From the IMG/VR virus record IMGVR_UViG_3300034166_000283, positions 1 to 47,925 of that record: 47,925 nucleotides of DNA. The stretch is one strand, 5' to 3'. Origin of the DNA: a virus. Numbering within the stretch: the stretch's first letter is position 1; each line of letters begins with the position of its first letter. Below the pieces are notes generated by a model. That model saw nothing but the letters and a program-made list of their open reading frames with translations. It was not told the DNA's origin and ran no database searches. This document shows, piece by piece, positions 29,576-39,644 of the stretch. The position numbers were made by a program, and so were the translations under genes.

Positions 29576-29716
29576 CTAACCCTGCCCACGACTCAACTTC
29601 TTGTATAACTTAGAAGATTTGAGTTGTGAGTTTTTAGTTTTGGCGTGTACTCCGGGACGCTTTCTCTTTGGCTTTGCTTGGAATACAGCAGCAGTTTGCG
29701 CTTTTAGTTTTGCCAT
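29576..29716 (-). CDS. small basic protein, 46 aa
   Basis: ATG 29716 to TAG 29576-29578: MAKLKAQTAAVFQAKPKRKR, then PGVHAKTKNSQLKSSKLYKK. This K/R-rich PKRKRPGVHxKxKxS pattern recurs in Bacteroidota phages (from memory), function unknown. Its ATG follows the spanin stop without a gap. Confidence 0.72.
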   Translation of the reverse strand: MAKLKAQTAAVFQAKPKRKRPGVHAKTKNSQLKSSKLYKKLSRGQG

Positions 29717-30142
29717 CTATTTGGTGAATCTGTATATGAACATCATTATAACAAGCGCTGAAGCTAAGAACACAAGTAAATAATTCTTTACTTTGTCCGC
29801 CATACCAACGCTCTTCTCGACAAACTGAGGAGGGCAGTCTACCTGCACCTCTCTTGGGACTTCAATTTCCTTGACTTTCGTTTTAACGATAATCTTGTCT
29901 TGGAACTTCGTGATTACGACACGAACAGTATCGTTGTCTATTACCGATGAATCTCCTGCCTCTGGGACGCTTACTGTGTCAACCAGATATACTGGTGGAG
30001 TCACAATCGTATCCCATATCGTAACAACCGTGGGCTTCAAAATCGAAGGGTCTTTCTGGACCGCTTTCTTTAGATGCCATCCTGCTGAGCATCCACTGAG
30101 CAAAAGGACTGATAGACAAATCAAACATAACTTATTGAACAT
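29717..30142 (-). CDS. putative unimolecular spanin (lipoprotein with C-terminal membrane helix)
   Basis: A 141-residue protein. The N-terminus has a lipoprotein signal (LCLICLSVLLLSGCSAG), with the lipobox Cys near residue 18. The middle (about 30-105) is a beta/helical periplasmic region with many Val/Thr. Residues 116-137 (YLLVFLASALVIMMFIYRFT) form a transmembrane helix at the C-terminus. Anchoring in both outer and inner membranes is the layout of unimolecular spanins such as T1 gp11, which fuse the two membranes at lysis. ATG 30142 is preferred over a TTG at 30148. A TAnnTTTG box lies at 30146-30153. Confidence 0.78.
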   Translation of the reverse strand: MFNKLCLICLSVLLLSGCSAGWHLKKAVQKDPSILKPTVVTIWDTIVTPPVYLVDTVSVPEAGDSSVIDNDTVRVVITKFQDKIIVKTKVKEIEVPREVQVDCPPQFVEKSVGMADKVKNYLLVFLASALVIMMFIYRFTK

Positions 30143-30145
30143 AAG

Positions 30146-30153
30146 CAAATTTA
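30146..30153 (-). promoter_or_regulatory. late-type TAnnTTTG box before the spanin
   Basis: Leftward TAAATTTG, three bases before the spanin ATG at 30142. It lies over the stop region of the giant ejection-protein gene boundary. No -33 element seen. Confidence 0.4.
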
Positions 30154-30159
30154 CGAATT

Positions 30160-33100
30160 TTACTTCTTTCTTAATCTGTCGTACTCGTACTTGAACTTAG
30201 CAGAGAAACTGTATCCAGACTCTTGATAGATTTGTTTTCTAAGGTCTAGTAGCTCATCATCGCTCATATCTCCGTAAAGCAAGTAAACTTTTTTCGCTCT
30301 AGCTTCTTCATCTTTTGAGTATATAATCTCATTAGTATTTTGAGACGCTGAACGCTTCTTAGCAGCAGTTAAGAACGAATCTCTATAGTACATTGCATCA
30401 ACAACATTAGACTTCTTAACTTCTTCCACTTGAAGCTTAGCCTTATTAAGGATAGCTTTTTTATCAGCTTCAGTTTCAGCTTTAATGTAATCCAGACCAA
30501 GTTCCTGAGCTGAGTCTCTAATTTTCATACGCTTACTTCCTGACTCTTGGTCGATACGCATAAGGTCTTCCTTTTGATTGTATACCTTCCAGTCTGGGTT
30601 TGTCTCACCCCATAGGGATTTACTTACCGACATTCCATTTTTTCCAAGAGCAGCTACGACTTTAGATGCGGCTGACTTGCTTTCTGCGGCAGACATATCA
30701 TTGTCGAGTGGCACAACTGATGTAATAATATCTAGCAGTCCGTATGTAGCACCAACAACTAACGACGAGCTTGGGCTAGTTATAACTTTCTCAACTGACG
30801 CCTTAAGTCGAGCAGGTGATACACCGCTCTTCTCTCCAGTGGTTAACTCTTGAAGCTCCCCAGTAACCTTTCCGATAACTTTGTAGAATCTCTCTACATT
30901 GGGGTCATTGATGCCCTCGTCCATAGGTAGAATCTCGTTGAAGTCCATAGTGACAGCACGGTCCCTGAATAGGTCGTAGTTGGTTAGATAGGTCAGCGCC
31001 ATACTGATAGATGGGACTGATGATGTAATCTCAGACAGTGATGCTCCAGTAGGCATAGCACTCTTAACAGAGTTTAACGCATAACCAAGCAAGTCATCAG
31101 ACGGAGAATACTTATCGTTACCCGTAATAGATGCAAGAGCATAACCATTCATAATGTCCATCAGTGCGAAGAATGGGACCATCTGTTGTGGCTTAGCAAT
31201 CTTTATGTATGCCCTTCTCTCTTTGCCCTTCTCGTCAGTGTACTTGGTTGGAAGCATAATAATGAAGTAGCGAAGCTTAACTTCATCTGGAATTTCATCC
31301 ATATCGTCATCACCTACGAGAGCATTAACCATAGCAAGTATCATCATACCAGCCTGAGCCTGCAAGAACTTAGAAGCAAACTTTTTTGGGTTGGCTCTAA
31401 TGTAGTCAGCAGATACTCTGAAGCCTTGGAAGGCAGAGTTGATGTATGGCTTGAATACCTCAAGTCCCTTAGTAAGGTTACCTCCTTGAGCGAAGTCAAT
31501 GATAGAACGAGCTTTGTTTACTGCCTTAGCCTTGATTAGTTCTAGGTCGTCACCAGTAGGCTCCTGACCGTACTTGCTTTCAAACTCAGCTGCTGCGTCG
31601 TCTCTGAATTTCTTGTATACAGCTACACGGAATCCAACTTCGGAAATCTCACCTATACTAGACAGTCTGTCTACGAACTTATCCAGCTTGCCCTTGTCTG
31701 CTCGGAGTGAACCCGGACGGCCATCAGTTGATAGGAAGTCCATACCGCCACCCATCTCCATATATTCTTGGAAGTACTTGTCGTCAGCCTTAAACGACTT
31801 AACTCCCTTAAGGAAATCCCTCATAAGGTTGTACGAACCAAAGTAGATATTCTGATTATCGTAAACATCAGTGAAGAACAAGATGTGTCCGAAGTCACGA
31901 GGTAAGTTCCTCACAATGAACAATGGGTTGGCACGTGTAGCCAATAGCTTCAACAGTGCAGAACCAGTGATGTAACTGATTGCCTTAGTTGTCTTAGGTC
32001 CAAACTCTAAGAGTCTGTTGGCTCCATCCCACTCACGCTTAAGGTCAGTACGAAGCTGGAACTTGGACTGCGCGCCATTCTCGTAGAAATATACAGTCTC
32101 AAAACCAGTTGACGCATCACCGCTAGGGTCTTGCGGTTTCACCCACTCCCTATTTGTGTTATCTAGGGCAGCCTTAAACAACGCCTTATTTGCTCGGTTC
32201 TTTAGGATTCTAGACGATGCTGAGGCAGCGTATGCAGCAAGCAAGAATCTAGAGTCCATAATCGTATCGTCAGCACTACCTTCTCTGATGGCCTTAACTT
32301 GGTCTCCACTCAATCCGTAATCACGTACTGATACATCGTTATCACCGAAGTCAAATGCGTGGTTCAGGAACACACGTGGAGAGTAGTCAAAGTCTTTAAT
32401 CTTGTCGTACAACTCTTTAGTGATGAGACCATTCTTGTATACGTCGTCAAGGATGCTTCTAAACTCAGCGAAGTATGCATCAGCACGCTTGTTAAGCTCC
32501 TCGAAGTTTGCAACTTCTCTAGATAGTCTGCTAAGTTCTGCAATCGCTCCCTCTTTGTCGATGTATGAATTGTTCTTTCTATCCTGAGTGTGGCGAGGAC
32601 GATTCGTTTCAGCAAGCAAACCTTGAAGTCTCTCGAATTCAGCAGTTGCTTTCTCGAGTTCAGCCTTAAGCTTATTCTTCTTCTCTACGTTTACGTTGCT
32701 AGCTAGCGATGCCACTCTAGATGAGGCATAGTCCATATCGACCTTAGCCTGAGCCAACTGCTCGGTAATACTAGCTCTCCTGTCGTCAAACGACTGGTCA
32801 ACCTCGATTACACGACGAAGGAATACAATCTTATTGAGAGCCTTAACGGCATCCTCAGATAGTCCTCCGAAAATCTTTCTATCGGCTTTGTTTACAGAAT
32901 ACTTTGCACGAGCACTTGCTCCAGCCTTGTTCACAAGAAAATCATAGGCTCCGTCAACTCTTGCGTTCAGAAGCTCACGCTTGATGTTAGACTGCCTATC
33001 AAACAGTGCATTGCGAAGCTTTCTTACATTGAATACGCTCTTGTACCAAGGCTCTTCGTAAACCCTGTCCTCGAACTGCTTGTAGATGTTGTCAATGTTT

Positions 33101-36100
33101 GCGGCAGCAACTCTCTTGGGTCCCATACTGCCGTCCAAGAAGTCATTGTATACTTCTCTAGCTGAGTAGTCAGATACTCCGAGCTGAGACATTAGGTTAA
33201 CAAACTCATCCTCAGAGATGCGAGGCACGAGTCTTCCATTAGTATAATCAGATACACTCTTTAGGTAATCGTACTCGTTGCCTCCAGCTTGCAGGCGGCT
33301 CATACCTTTCTGCATAGCCTCTGGAGTAATCGTGAATCCGAAGTTGCGAAGAGTCTCTACTACCTTTTTGAATGTTTCTGGACTCCAAGCGTTCAAGTAG
33401 TGAATCTTGTGGACTCTATCTACCTTATATCCATCGTCAGTAAACAGTTTTGCATCCTCGCTACCTTTCTTCTTGGTGTGGTCAGCGAATCGAACCTCAA
33501 ATGTTCTAGCAATCTCCTTGTCTGCGTCTCCACCTTTAAACTTTAAGTATCTACCAGAGCTTGCGTCTGAGTCATTCTTTACTACATCAGTGTACTCGAG
33601 CAAGAAGCGCATATTCTTCTTTGGCTCGTTCTGTAGCGAGTTATAGATTGCGTTAAACGCATTGAAGGAGTTAAGGTTAGACTTGTCTACAAGCTGATAT
33701 TTCTCCTTAAGCTTGGCTTTGTTGCTTATTTTTTCTTCGGCTTCGGAAAGAAGTCGATGTAGGTTTTCCCAAGATTTTCCTTTGTAGCGTTGCGAATTCC
33801 GTGCTTCGCCAATAATTCGTCCATAGTCAGACTCTTGGATGAATCTGACGTCGGCTTGTTGGGTTGTGAGTTCTGCATCTTTAGTTAGATTGTTTTCTTT
33901 TACGAAGTTAAAGAACTTGCTTATGTTTTCCAAGTATTCATCAAGAGAAAGTCCCCAAGATTCTATTTGAGTATTCCAAGCGAATGATATTCTGTTCTTT
34001 CCTGACTCGATGGTGTACGAGAATCCAGCGTTGAGACCCATCTCGTCAATCTTGTCGAGTAGTGACTTCTGAGCCTTAGTCTCAAGGTTGATTTCAGTGA
34101 GAAGACCAGTTCCTTTCTCGTCTACTCTTGAGATGAGTGCTGAGTTTTGAATCTCTTTAGCCAATGCCCCGTTAAGTGCCGCAATCAGTTCAGCATCATC
34201 CATAGAGATAGAAGCTTCAATTCGACTTGAAGTCTCTACGGTAACTCTACCTGTTTCGAAGTTTCTGTATCCACCGATGTTATCGTACTGCTTGATTGTC
34301 TCAGCGAGGTTAGGGTCGAAAGCATCTACGATTCTAGTCTGCTCTTTCTTTAGGGCCACGTATGCTTCATCACTCTTAAATGCGGCCTTAGCTTCATCTA
34401 CGTTTGTAATCTTAGTCTCAACATATGGCGCGGCACTGATTGAGAACGCCCTAAGGCTGTTAGCAACCTTAGCTTTACGTCTAACCTCAGTAATGGCTTG
34501 AGCTTGCTCTTCTTTGGTTCTAGTACTCTTTTTAGACTTAGCAGAACTCACATACATAGAGCCAGCAACAGATGTGGCAACAGACGTAGGGCTACCCGAG
34601 GCAGAAACAAACTGTTGCTCTGAAAATATCTTATCTACGTAATATTTACCATCAAGTAAGAATGGGTCCTCACCGTGGAACTTACTGTTGAACTGCGGGT
34701 GTACGAATTTACCATCCTTACTCTTAGACAGGTATTCTTGTGCGCCCATATACGGGTCATTCACAAAGAACCCACTCAATGAGTACCCACTGTCTCCGTC
34801 ACCCTTAAGGTTGTCAACGATATTCTTATCTAAGTACTCGCTAAAGAACGCCTTATTATTGAATCCAGCTCTAAGTAGTGCATTTCTAGCAGCTGCGCCC
34901 GGACCAGATACCGCCTGTACTCCCGGGATGAAATTCTCAAGGAAATCACGACGAGTCTTGAAGTCCATCTTATCGTTTGAAGAAACCAAGCGCTGTAGCG
35001 CATCGTGTCCTTCTTTAGTCGTGAAGTCACTGCTTTGAACAGCTTCAGAAAGCATTCTAATCTTTTTGATTGTAGCTTGTCTGATGGCCTTGTTTTTCTC
35101 GTAATCGCTTTTGCCTTCCTTGCTGGCGATGTTCTTCTCAAGCTTGGCCACTTCCTTCTCAACGAAGTCGTTAAGCGAGCTCTTGAATTCTGACTGAGAA
35201 ATATCTCCAGACTCAATAGCCTTAGAGATTCCATCAGCAAAGAACTTAGCCCCGTATGCGTTACCAAAGGCAGCACCCGGAGATTGAATCATAACGAATA
35301 CAGATACTGGCTTTCCAACGTGTTCTGGATTAGAAGCATCTCGCTCTTCGGCTACACGCTTGATAAGGTCACCGAGCTCAGTAACCTTGTTATCCGCCGA
35401 TGCAGCGAAGCCAATTTTATCGTCAATGTTCTGCTTGATAAATGAGTATCCAAAACCTCCGTAAACATCTTGACCGTCAGCCGCGTGACGGATGGCTGTT
35501 CCGTCTGAGTTGATGATTACGAATGCACCGCCTGAACGCTCAAGGACAGAGTCCATAGATAGTTTGTCTTTAACATCGACAACCTCTACGTTCTTAGGCA
35601 TTTCATCATTGAACGAGATATCTACAGGCGTGAACTGCTGCTTCTTATTTGTGGGTCCTCCATCGTATACGCCTCGTGCTATTACAGAGCCGAGCTCTAG
35701 GTCTTCCACGTTAACTGCTACACCACCGCCAAGCGAGTTAGAGATTGAACGCATAGCATCAATCAGTTGGGCGCTAGTGGGGGCTACATTGAACTTAGTG
35801 CCGAGAAACTTATTGATTATCTCAAGGAACTTAGTGGCGAGCGAGCGCTTAACCTCAATGTCAATCTGATTTGACGCAATGAGTGATGACAGCTCAGTAA
35901 CAAACTCATCGTCTAGTTCTGCCTCAGAAGCACCCATAGCTTGATACTTCTCAATGAAGTTACCCATATACTGGGTAAGCGCCTTGTCTTTGAGTATAGC
36001 ACTACGAAGCGTCTTAGCTAACTTCTTGGTCCCTTCTACTCCGAGTATATCTGGTGCTACTTCGTGGACTGCTTCGTGGTAAACAGTGTTTGAAGCGATG

Positions 36101-38253
36101 GCTGGTACGAACAAGTGAATCTCGCTAATGCCACCTTCTTCTTTGACGTGCATACCTCTAGCAAGCACGTTGTCTCCAGATGCCTTCTTAAATGACTCAG
36201 CGTTAGTATGGGATACTACACGTACATCTCTACCAGACTTGGACAGTGAATCAATCACGTTCTGGATAGACTGAACGCCAGACAGAACGTCCTGCTTGGT
36301 TGTACCAGATAATGCGAAGAAGTCGTCTGCCTTTTCGTTTACGTAGTTAGACAGCCAGTCAATAGCATTGCCAGCAGTTGATTGGTTAATCTTGAGGCTA
36401 CGAACCTTAGGACCTAACTCCTGCTCAACTGCTTGCGTTACTTCTTGAGGTGTTTGAAGAACTCCACCTGCCTGAGTCGTTTGAGCGCCTGCTCCTTCGA
36501 TAGGTTGGGCTTGCTGAGTGGCTTGCCCTGCTTGGATAGGACTTGATACTTGTTGTTGCGCTTGGCTATCATACTTCTGTTCGATTTTGGCTTTCTCTGC
36601 TAGAGCATTCTTAATGTCCGAAACTAACTGAGCCTTAGCCTCAGAGCTAGTGAGCTTACTGTAGTTCTTCATCCCATTAGAGATGGTCTGGTCAAGTTTT
36701 ATTGTTTTCGTAAGGTCCTCTGCCGAGTAGTTAGAATAGAATGCCTCTGCATCCTGCTGCATTTTCTTTTCTTTTTTCCTAAACTCTTCCAGCCTCGGCT
36801 CTAGCAACTTCTTTTCTTCTACAGATACACTAGGGTCATTTTTGATATTTTGGATTTCTTGAATCTTATTACGAACCTCAACTCTGTCGCCAAATATTGG
36901 GGTACGAAGCATTGCAGATGGACCTTTGGTTGCTACATATTGAAGACCGCCGACTCCACCACCCATAGCCGCACCAACGAATACAGACTCAGCAATATTC
37001 ATATAGTCAACCTTGTCTCCAGCAAGTACTTTCTGTAATACTTCTTGAGTTACACCAACAATACCTTCTTCAAGTCCCTCCTCTAAAGGCTGTCTAGCTA
37101 TCTGTGGTAATTTACCGAACAGCATATCACCAAACTCTTTCTTTGGCATTTTAGCCACGTCTTCAGCTGTGCCAAAGATTGCACGAACTGCTTTAATATC
37201 AGATGCAAACAGTTTCTCAGTTGCATACTCAGCAAGACCTACTCCTGTAGCGTATATTACCTTCTCTATGTCATTATACCTGTCGTCATTTACTACCTCG
37301 TTAAACGCGCTACCTGAAGAAATAACACCAAGTGCGGCGGGGCCAGCTATAACTCCAGCAGCTAGATTCATACTCTGGTCAAGCATATCCATACCAAGCA
37401 GAGTGAGGTCCCCCTCAAGAGCCATACCTAATGAGCCCTTCTCTATCTGTTCATCTGTGTATCCAAGATTAAATCTAGATGCATACGTTTGTATCGATAC
37501 AAGTTTAGCTGCATCTGTACTTGCTCTCTGAAAAATGTTTCCTTCCAAGAACTTATCTGCATCAGCGCCGACTAAGTAGTATGGAACTCTAGCTGCCATA
37601 TCTACAAATCCAGTAACTCCCGAAATAAGAGAGTTGAATCCTCTACTTAGGAAACTACTTTCTTCAGCGATTTTCTTCTGCTCTTTAGCAAACAGTTCGA
37701 TTTGAGACTTCATATCTGCATCTATAGAAGACACAGCAGCTGGGTTTATTGAACCGTTTTCATTGAATAGAGACGTGGGAGCGAGATTATCCTCATCCAA
37801 CTCCTTATATGCTACGTATGTTTTTTCAAGCTCTGGACGTATCTTTTCAAAGTCTTCAGCTGTTTTGACTGATGACAACTTCATTGCCAATTCAGTACCA
37901 GCTTCTGCTCTTTGAGTTGTAAGCCAGTCTCGTCTTACGTTTTTAGTTTCCTCCTTTGGGTCTTGAGCTCCCTGAAAACCAACACCTTGAGCCTGACGGA
38001 ATCCAGTAGGGCCCCAAGTTACTTGCTGACCAAGTTGATTAGTTTTCTGAGAATCCGAAGAAGAAGGCCCTTGAGCCTGCGTGGATTGTGATTCCGAACC
38101 GGAAGGTCTTTTTTTTTTACTGCCGTAGAAGTTAGCCGCTAACGCAATATCGTCGTCGGCGTAACCATTCTTTTTCATTGCGGCAGAGACCTCGTCAATT
38201 GACTTCCCACTGGCGTAGGCCTTCTCAAGAATTGCCTTAAGTTCTTCGTTCAT
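30160..38253 (-). CDS. giant virion/ejection protein with HExxH peptidase-like site, 2697 aa
   Basis: The largest gene in the window. Residues 1-45 form a small helical domain (LEKAYASGKSIDEVSAAMKK) seen in other phage polyvalent proteins, followed by a Ser/Gln-rich linker. Hydrophobic stretches near 300-320 and 430-440 could be membrane-active. HEAVHE at 726-731 (NTVYHEAVHEVAPDI) matches a zinc-peptidase HExxH. The rest is long, mostly helical, with coiled-coil-like parts near 1790-1900. Giant multidomain proteins of this kind are packaged and injected in podovirus-like particles. It is followed by the spanin and preceded by a TAnnTTTG box at 38276-38283. Confidence 0.82.
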   Translation of the reverse strand: MNEELKAILEKAYASGKSIDEVSAAMKKNGYADDDIALAANFYGSKKKRPSGSESQSTQAQGPSSSDSQKTNQLGQQVTWGPTGFRQAQGVGFQGAQDPKEETKNVRRDWLTTQRAEAGTELAMKLSSVKTAEDFEKIRPELEKTYVAYKELDEDNLAPTSLFNENGSINPAAVSSIDADMKSQIELFAKEQKKIAEESSFLSRGFNSLISGVTGFVDMAARVPYYLVGADADKFLEGNIFQRASTDAAKLVSIQTYASRFNLGYTDEQIEKGSLGMALEGDLTLLGMDMLDQSMNLAAGVIAGPAALGVISSGSAFNEVVNDDRYNDIEKVIYATGVGLAEYATEKLFASDIKAVRAIFGTAEDVAKMPKKEFGDMLFGKLPQIARQPLEEGLEEGIVGVTQEVLQKVLAGDKVDYMNIAESVFVGAAMGGGVGGLQYVATKGPSAMLRTPIFGDRVEVRNKIQEIQNIKNDPSVSVEEKKLLEPRLEEFRKKEKKMQQDAEAFYSNYSAEDLTKTIKLDQTISNGMKNYSKLTSSEAKAQLVSDIKNALAEKAKIEQKYDSQAQQQVSSPIQAGQATQQAQPIEGAGAQTTQAGGVLQTPQEVTQAVEQELGPKVRSLKINQSTAGNAIDWLSNYVNEKADDFFALSGTTKQDVLSGVQSIQNVIDSLSKSGRDVRVVSHTNAESFKKASGDNVLARGMHVKEEGGISEIHLFVPAIASNTVYHEAVHEVAPDILGVEGTKKLAKTLRSAILKDKALTQYMGNFIEKYQAMGASEAELDDEFVTELSSLIASNQIDIEVKRSLATKFLEIINKFLGTKFNVAPTSAQLIDAMRSISNSLGGGVAVNVEDLELGSVIARGVYDGGPTNKKQQFTPVDISFNDEMPKNVEVVDVKDKLSMDSVLERSGGAFVIINSDGTAIRHAADGQDVYGGFGYSFIKQNIDDKIGFAASADNKVTELGDLIKRVAEERDASNPEHVGKPVSVFVMIQSPGAAFGNAYGAKFFADGISKAIESGDISQSEFKSSLNDFVEKEVAKLEKNIASKEGKSDYEKNKAIRQATIKKIRMLSEAVQSSDFTTKEGHDALQRLVSSNDKMDFKTRRDFLENFIPGVQAVSGPGAAARNALLRAGFNNKAFFSEYLDKNIVDNLKGDGDSGYSLSGFFVNDPYMGAQEYLSKSKDGKFVHPQFNSKFHGEDPFLLDGKYYVDKIFSEQQFVSASGSPTSVATSVAGSMYVSSAKSKKSTRTKEEQAQAITEVRRKAKVANSLRAFSISAAPYVETKITNVDEAKAAFKSDEAYVALKKEQTRIVDAFDPNLAETIKQYDNIGGYRNFETGRVTVETSSRIEASISMDDAELIAALNGALAKEIQNSALISRVDEKGTGLLTEINLETKAQKSLLDKIDEMGLNAGFSYTIESGKNRISFAWNTQIESWGLSLDEYLENISKFFNFVKENNLTKDAELTTQQADVRFIQESDYGRIIGEARNSQRYKGKSWENLHRLLSEAEEKISNKAKLKEKYQLVDKSNLNSFNAFNAIYNSLQNEPKKNMRFLLEYTDVVKNDSDASSGRYLKFKGGDADKEIARTFEVRFADHTKKKGSEDAKLFTDDGYKVDRVHKIHYLNAWSPETFKKVVETLRNFGFTITPEAMQKGMSRLQAGGNEYDYLKSVSDYTNGRLVPRISEDEFVNLMSQLGVSDYSAREVYNDFLDGSMGPKRVAAANIDNIYKQFEDRVYEEPWYKSVFNVRKLRNALFDRQSNIKRELLNARVDGAYDFLVNKAGASARAKYSVNKADRKIFGGLSEDAVKALNKIVFLRRVIEVDQSFDDRRASITEQLAQAKVDMDYASSRVASLASNVNVEKKNKLKAELEKATAEFERLQGLLAETNRPRHTQDRKNNSYIDKEGAIAELSRLSREVANFEELNKRADAYFAEFRSILDDVYKNGLITKELYDKIKDFDYSPRVFLNHAFDFGDNDVSVRDYGLSGDQVKAIREGSADDTIMDSRFLLAAYAASASSRILKNRANKALFKAALDNTNREWVKPQDPSGDASTGFETVYFYENGAQSKFQLRTDLKREWDGANRLLEFGPKTTKAISYITGSALLKLLATRANPLFIVRNLPRDFGHILFFTDVYDNQNIYFGSYNLMRDFLKGVKSFKADDKYFQEYMEMGGGMDFLSTDGRPGSLRADKGKLDKFVDRLSSIGEISEVGFRVAVYKKFRDDAAAEFESKYGQEPTGDDLELIKAKAVNKARSIIDFAQGGNLTKGLEVFKPYINSAFQGFRVSADYIRANPKKFASKFLQAQAGMMILAMVNALVGDDDMDEIPDEVKLRYFIIMLPTKYTDEKGKERRAYIKIAKPQQMVPFFALMDIMNGYALASITGNDKYSPSDDLLGYALNSVKSAMPTGASLSEITSSVPSISMALTYLTNYDLFRDRAVTMDFNEILPMDEGINDPNVERFYKVIGKVTGELQELTTGEKSGVSPARLKASVEKVITSPSSSLVVGATYGLLDIITSVVPLDNDMSAAESKSAASKVVAALGKNGMSVSKSLWGETNPDWKVYNQKEDLMRIDQESGSKRMKIRDSAQELGLDYIKAETEADKKAILNKAKLQVEEVKKSNVVDAMYYRDSFLTAAKKRSASQNTNEIIYSKDEEARAKKVYLLYGDMSDDELLDLRKQIYQESGYSFSAKFKYEYDRLRKK

Positions 38254-38275
38254 AGCATTGTATATCTGCGATATG

Positions 38276-38283
38276 CAAATATA
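38276..38283 (-). promoter_or_regulatory. late-type TAnnTTTG box before the giant ejection gene
   Basis: Leftward TATATTTG, 22 bases before the ATG at 38253, in the 35-base gap after the 451-residue gene. No TTTG 19-20 bases upstream. Confidence 0.5.
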
Positions 38284-38288
38284 CTAAA

Positions 38289-39644
38289 CTATTCCACGCC
38301 GAGGTCGCCCTTCAGGCCAGACGAGTTTGGAACTGCAATGTTAGAAGCAATAGACCTCATATTGTCATACATACCTCTAGATATCAACTCAGACTCAATC
38401 CCACGCCTTTGCTCACCATTTATCGTTCCAGTATATGACTCCTTCTTTGTTTCGGCCATATCTAATGGTCCAGTCGCTTTTATGATTTTGTAACTAACTA
38501 TTGTTCCATTGGGCGCAATAGATAAATCAGTTAAATACAAATCGTCTTCTCCTGTTATTTTTATAGGATTATTAGATAAAGCGAAGGTCGCAGCCTTTCT
38601 CTGCTTGCCAGTTATCTTGTCGGTAACTGTCTCAATCTTTGACGTTCTAATTACCCCAGCAACCTCGAGCTCTGCTTTTGTAGGCTTGGATTTTCCGCCA
38701 CCGCCGCCGCCGCCTCCAGTGACCTGAGCAGATGGACGCTGAGACTTAATGGCCTCTGAGTATGTTTTCTCAAAATCCTGAAGTGCGGCCTCCATAAATG
38801 CGGGCTCTTCTTTCATTCTGCGCTCGATTTCGGCAGCATCAGCGAATCCCAATCTATTCTTGTCAAGGTTGTTAGTTTGTGCATACCAACGAGTAGCAAT
38901 CATACGCTTGATTTCTGGGTCGGACTCATAGCGCATTTTGAGTTGTGCTACGCCCTTCTCTACGGCAACATTCTCGTTATATGTAGTGCCATTGGCACCA
39001 TCAATACGGACACCAGCTAACGTGTAGATATTCTTGGCGTCTTGCTGTGCTACTGCTACTGGGTCGACAAACTTGATGTTCGGGTCAACTTTGTCTAGGG
39101 AGAACGAGTTGTATGGGTTCTGCTCTTGCTTAAAATAAACTGATTGAGACAATGGAACCATAGCCCCGTCTGGCTCCTTAACCATAACGATACCGTTCTC
39201 AATCTTAGTCTCCATACGTCCGCTAGTAAATTCAGAATACTTCTGCTTAGCAATATCTGGTGTATCTAAGTATCCCACACCCTTAGATGCGTTCATTCTG
39301 TTAATCTCATCTGTGGCAGTTGCTGACACACTAAGACCTATTCCTAAGGCTTGATTAAACTGAGCTCTGGTTGCCTCCATCTTGGCCTTAGCTTCCTGAG
39401 AGCCACTCGTCTCAAATTCAATGGCAGACTCCTTCCAAGCGTTGTACGATGCTTGTGTAGCATCCTTGTACTTACCAGCAAGCTTGTATTGGTTCTCGAC
39501 GAACTGTTTGTCAATACCCATAGCCTCCGTCAACTTCTGCCGCTTCTCTGCCTCCTGCTTACGCTTCTCGGCAGCTTGGGCTTCCATTGCGGCTCCTTGA
39601 GCCGCCCATTCGGGTACTTTGAATACTGTAGTGCTTAGAGCCAT
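38289..39644 (-). CDS. putative internal virion protein, 451 aa
   Basis: Residues 15-130 are Ala/Lys/Glu/Gln-rich and helical (AAQGAAMEAQAAEKRKQEAE), probably coiled coil. A run of eight glycines near 309-316 separates this from a C-terminal beta-rich region of about 130 residues. Location between the 272-residue protein and the giant ejection protein suggests an ejection or internal core protein. Start overlaps the previous stop by one base (TAATG). No enzymatic motif seen. Confidence 0.72.
   Translation of the reverse strand: MALSTTVFKVPEWAAQGAAMEAQAAEKRKQEAEKRQKLTEAMGIDKQFVENQYKLAGKYKDATQASYNAWKESAIEFETSGSQEAKAKMEATRAQFNQALGIGLSVSATATDEINRMNASKGVGYLDTPDIAKQKYSEFTSGRMETKIENGIVMVKEPDGAMVPLSQSVYFKQEQNPYNSFSLDKVDPNIKFVDPVAVAQQDAKNIYTLAGVRIDGANGTTYNENVAVEKGVAQLKMRYESDPEIKRMIATRWYAQTNNLDKNRLGFADAAEIERRMKEEPAFMEAALQDFEKTYSEAIKSQRPSAQVTGGGGGGGGKSKPTKAELEVAGVIRTSKIETVTDKITGKQRKAATFALSNNPIKITGEDDLYLTDLSIAPNGTIVSYKIIKATGPLDMAETKKESYTGTINGEQRRGIESELISRGMYDNMRSIASNIAVPNSSGLKGDLGVE

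Noticed and set aside
38509-38727. Rightward frame ending in a proline run
   Set aside because: It is the reverse reading of the polyglycine linker in the 451-residue virion protein.
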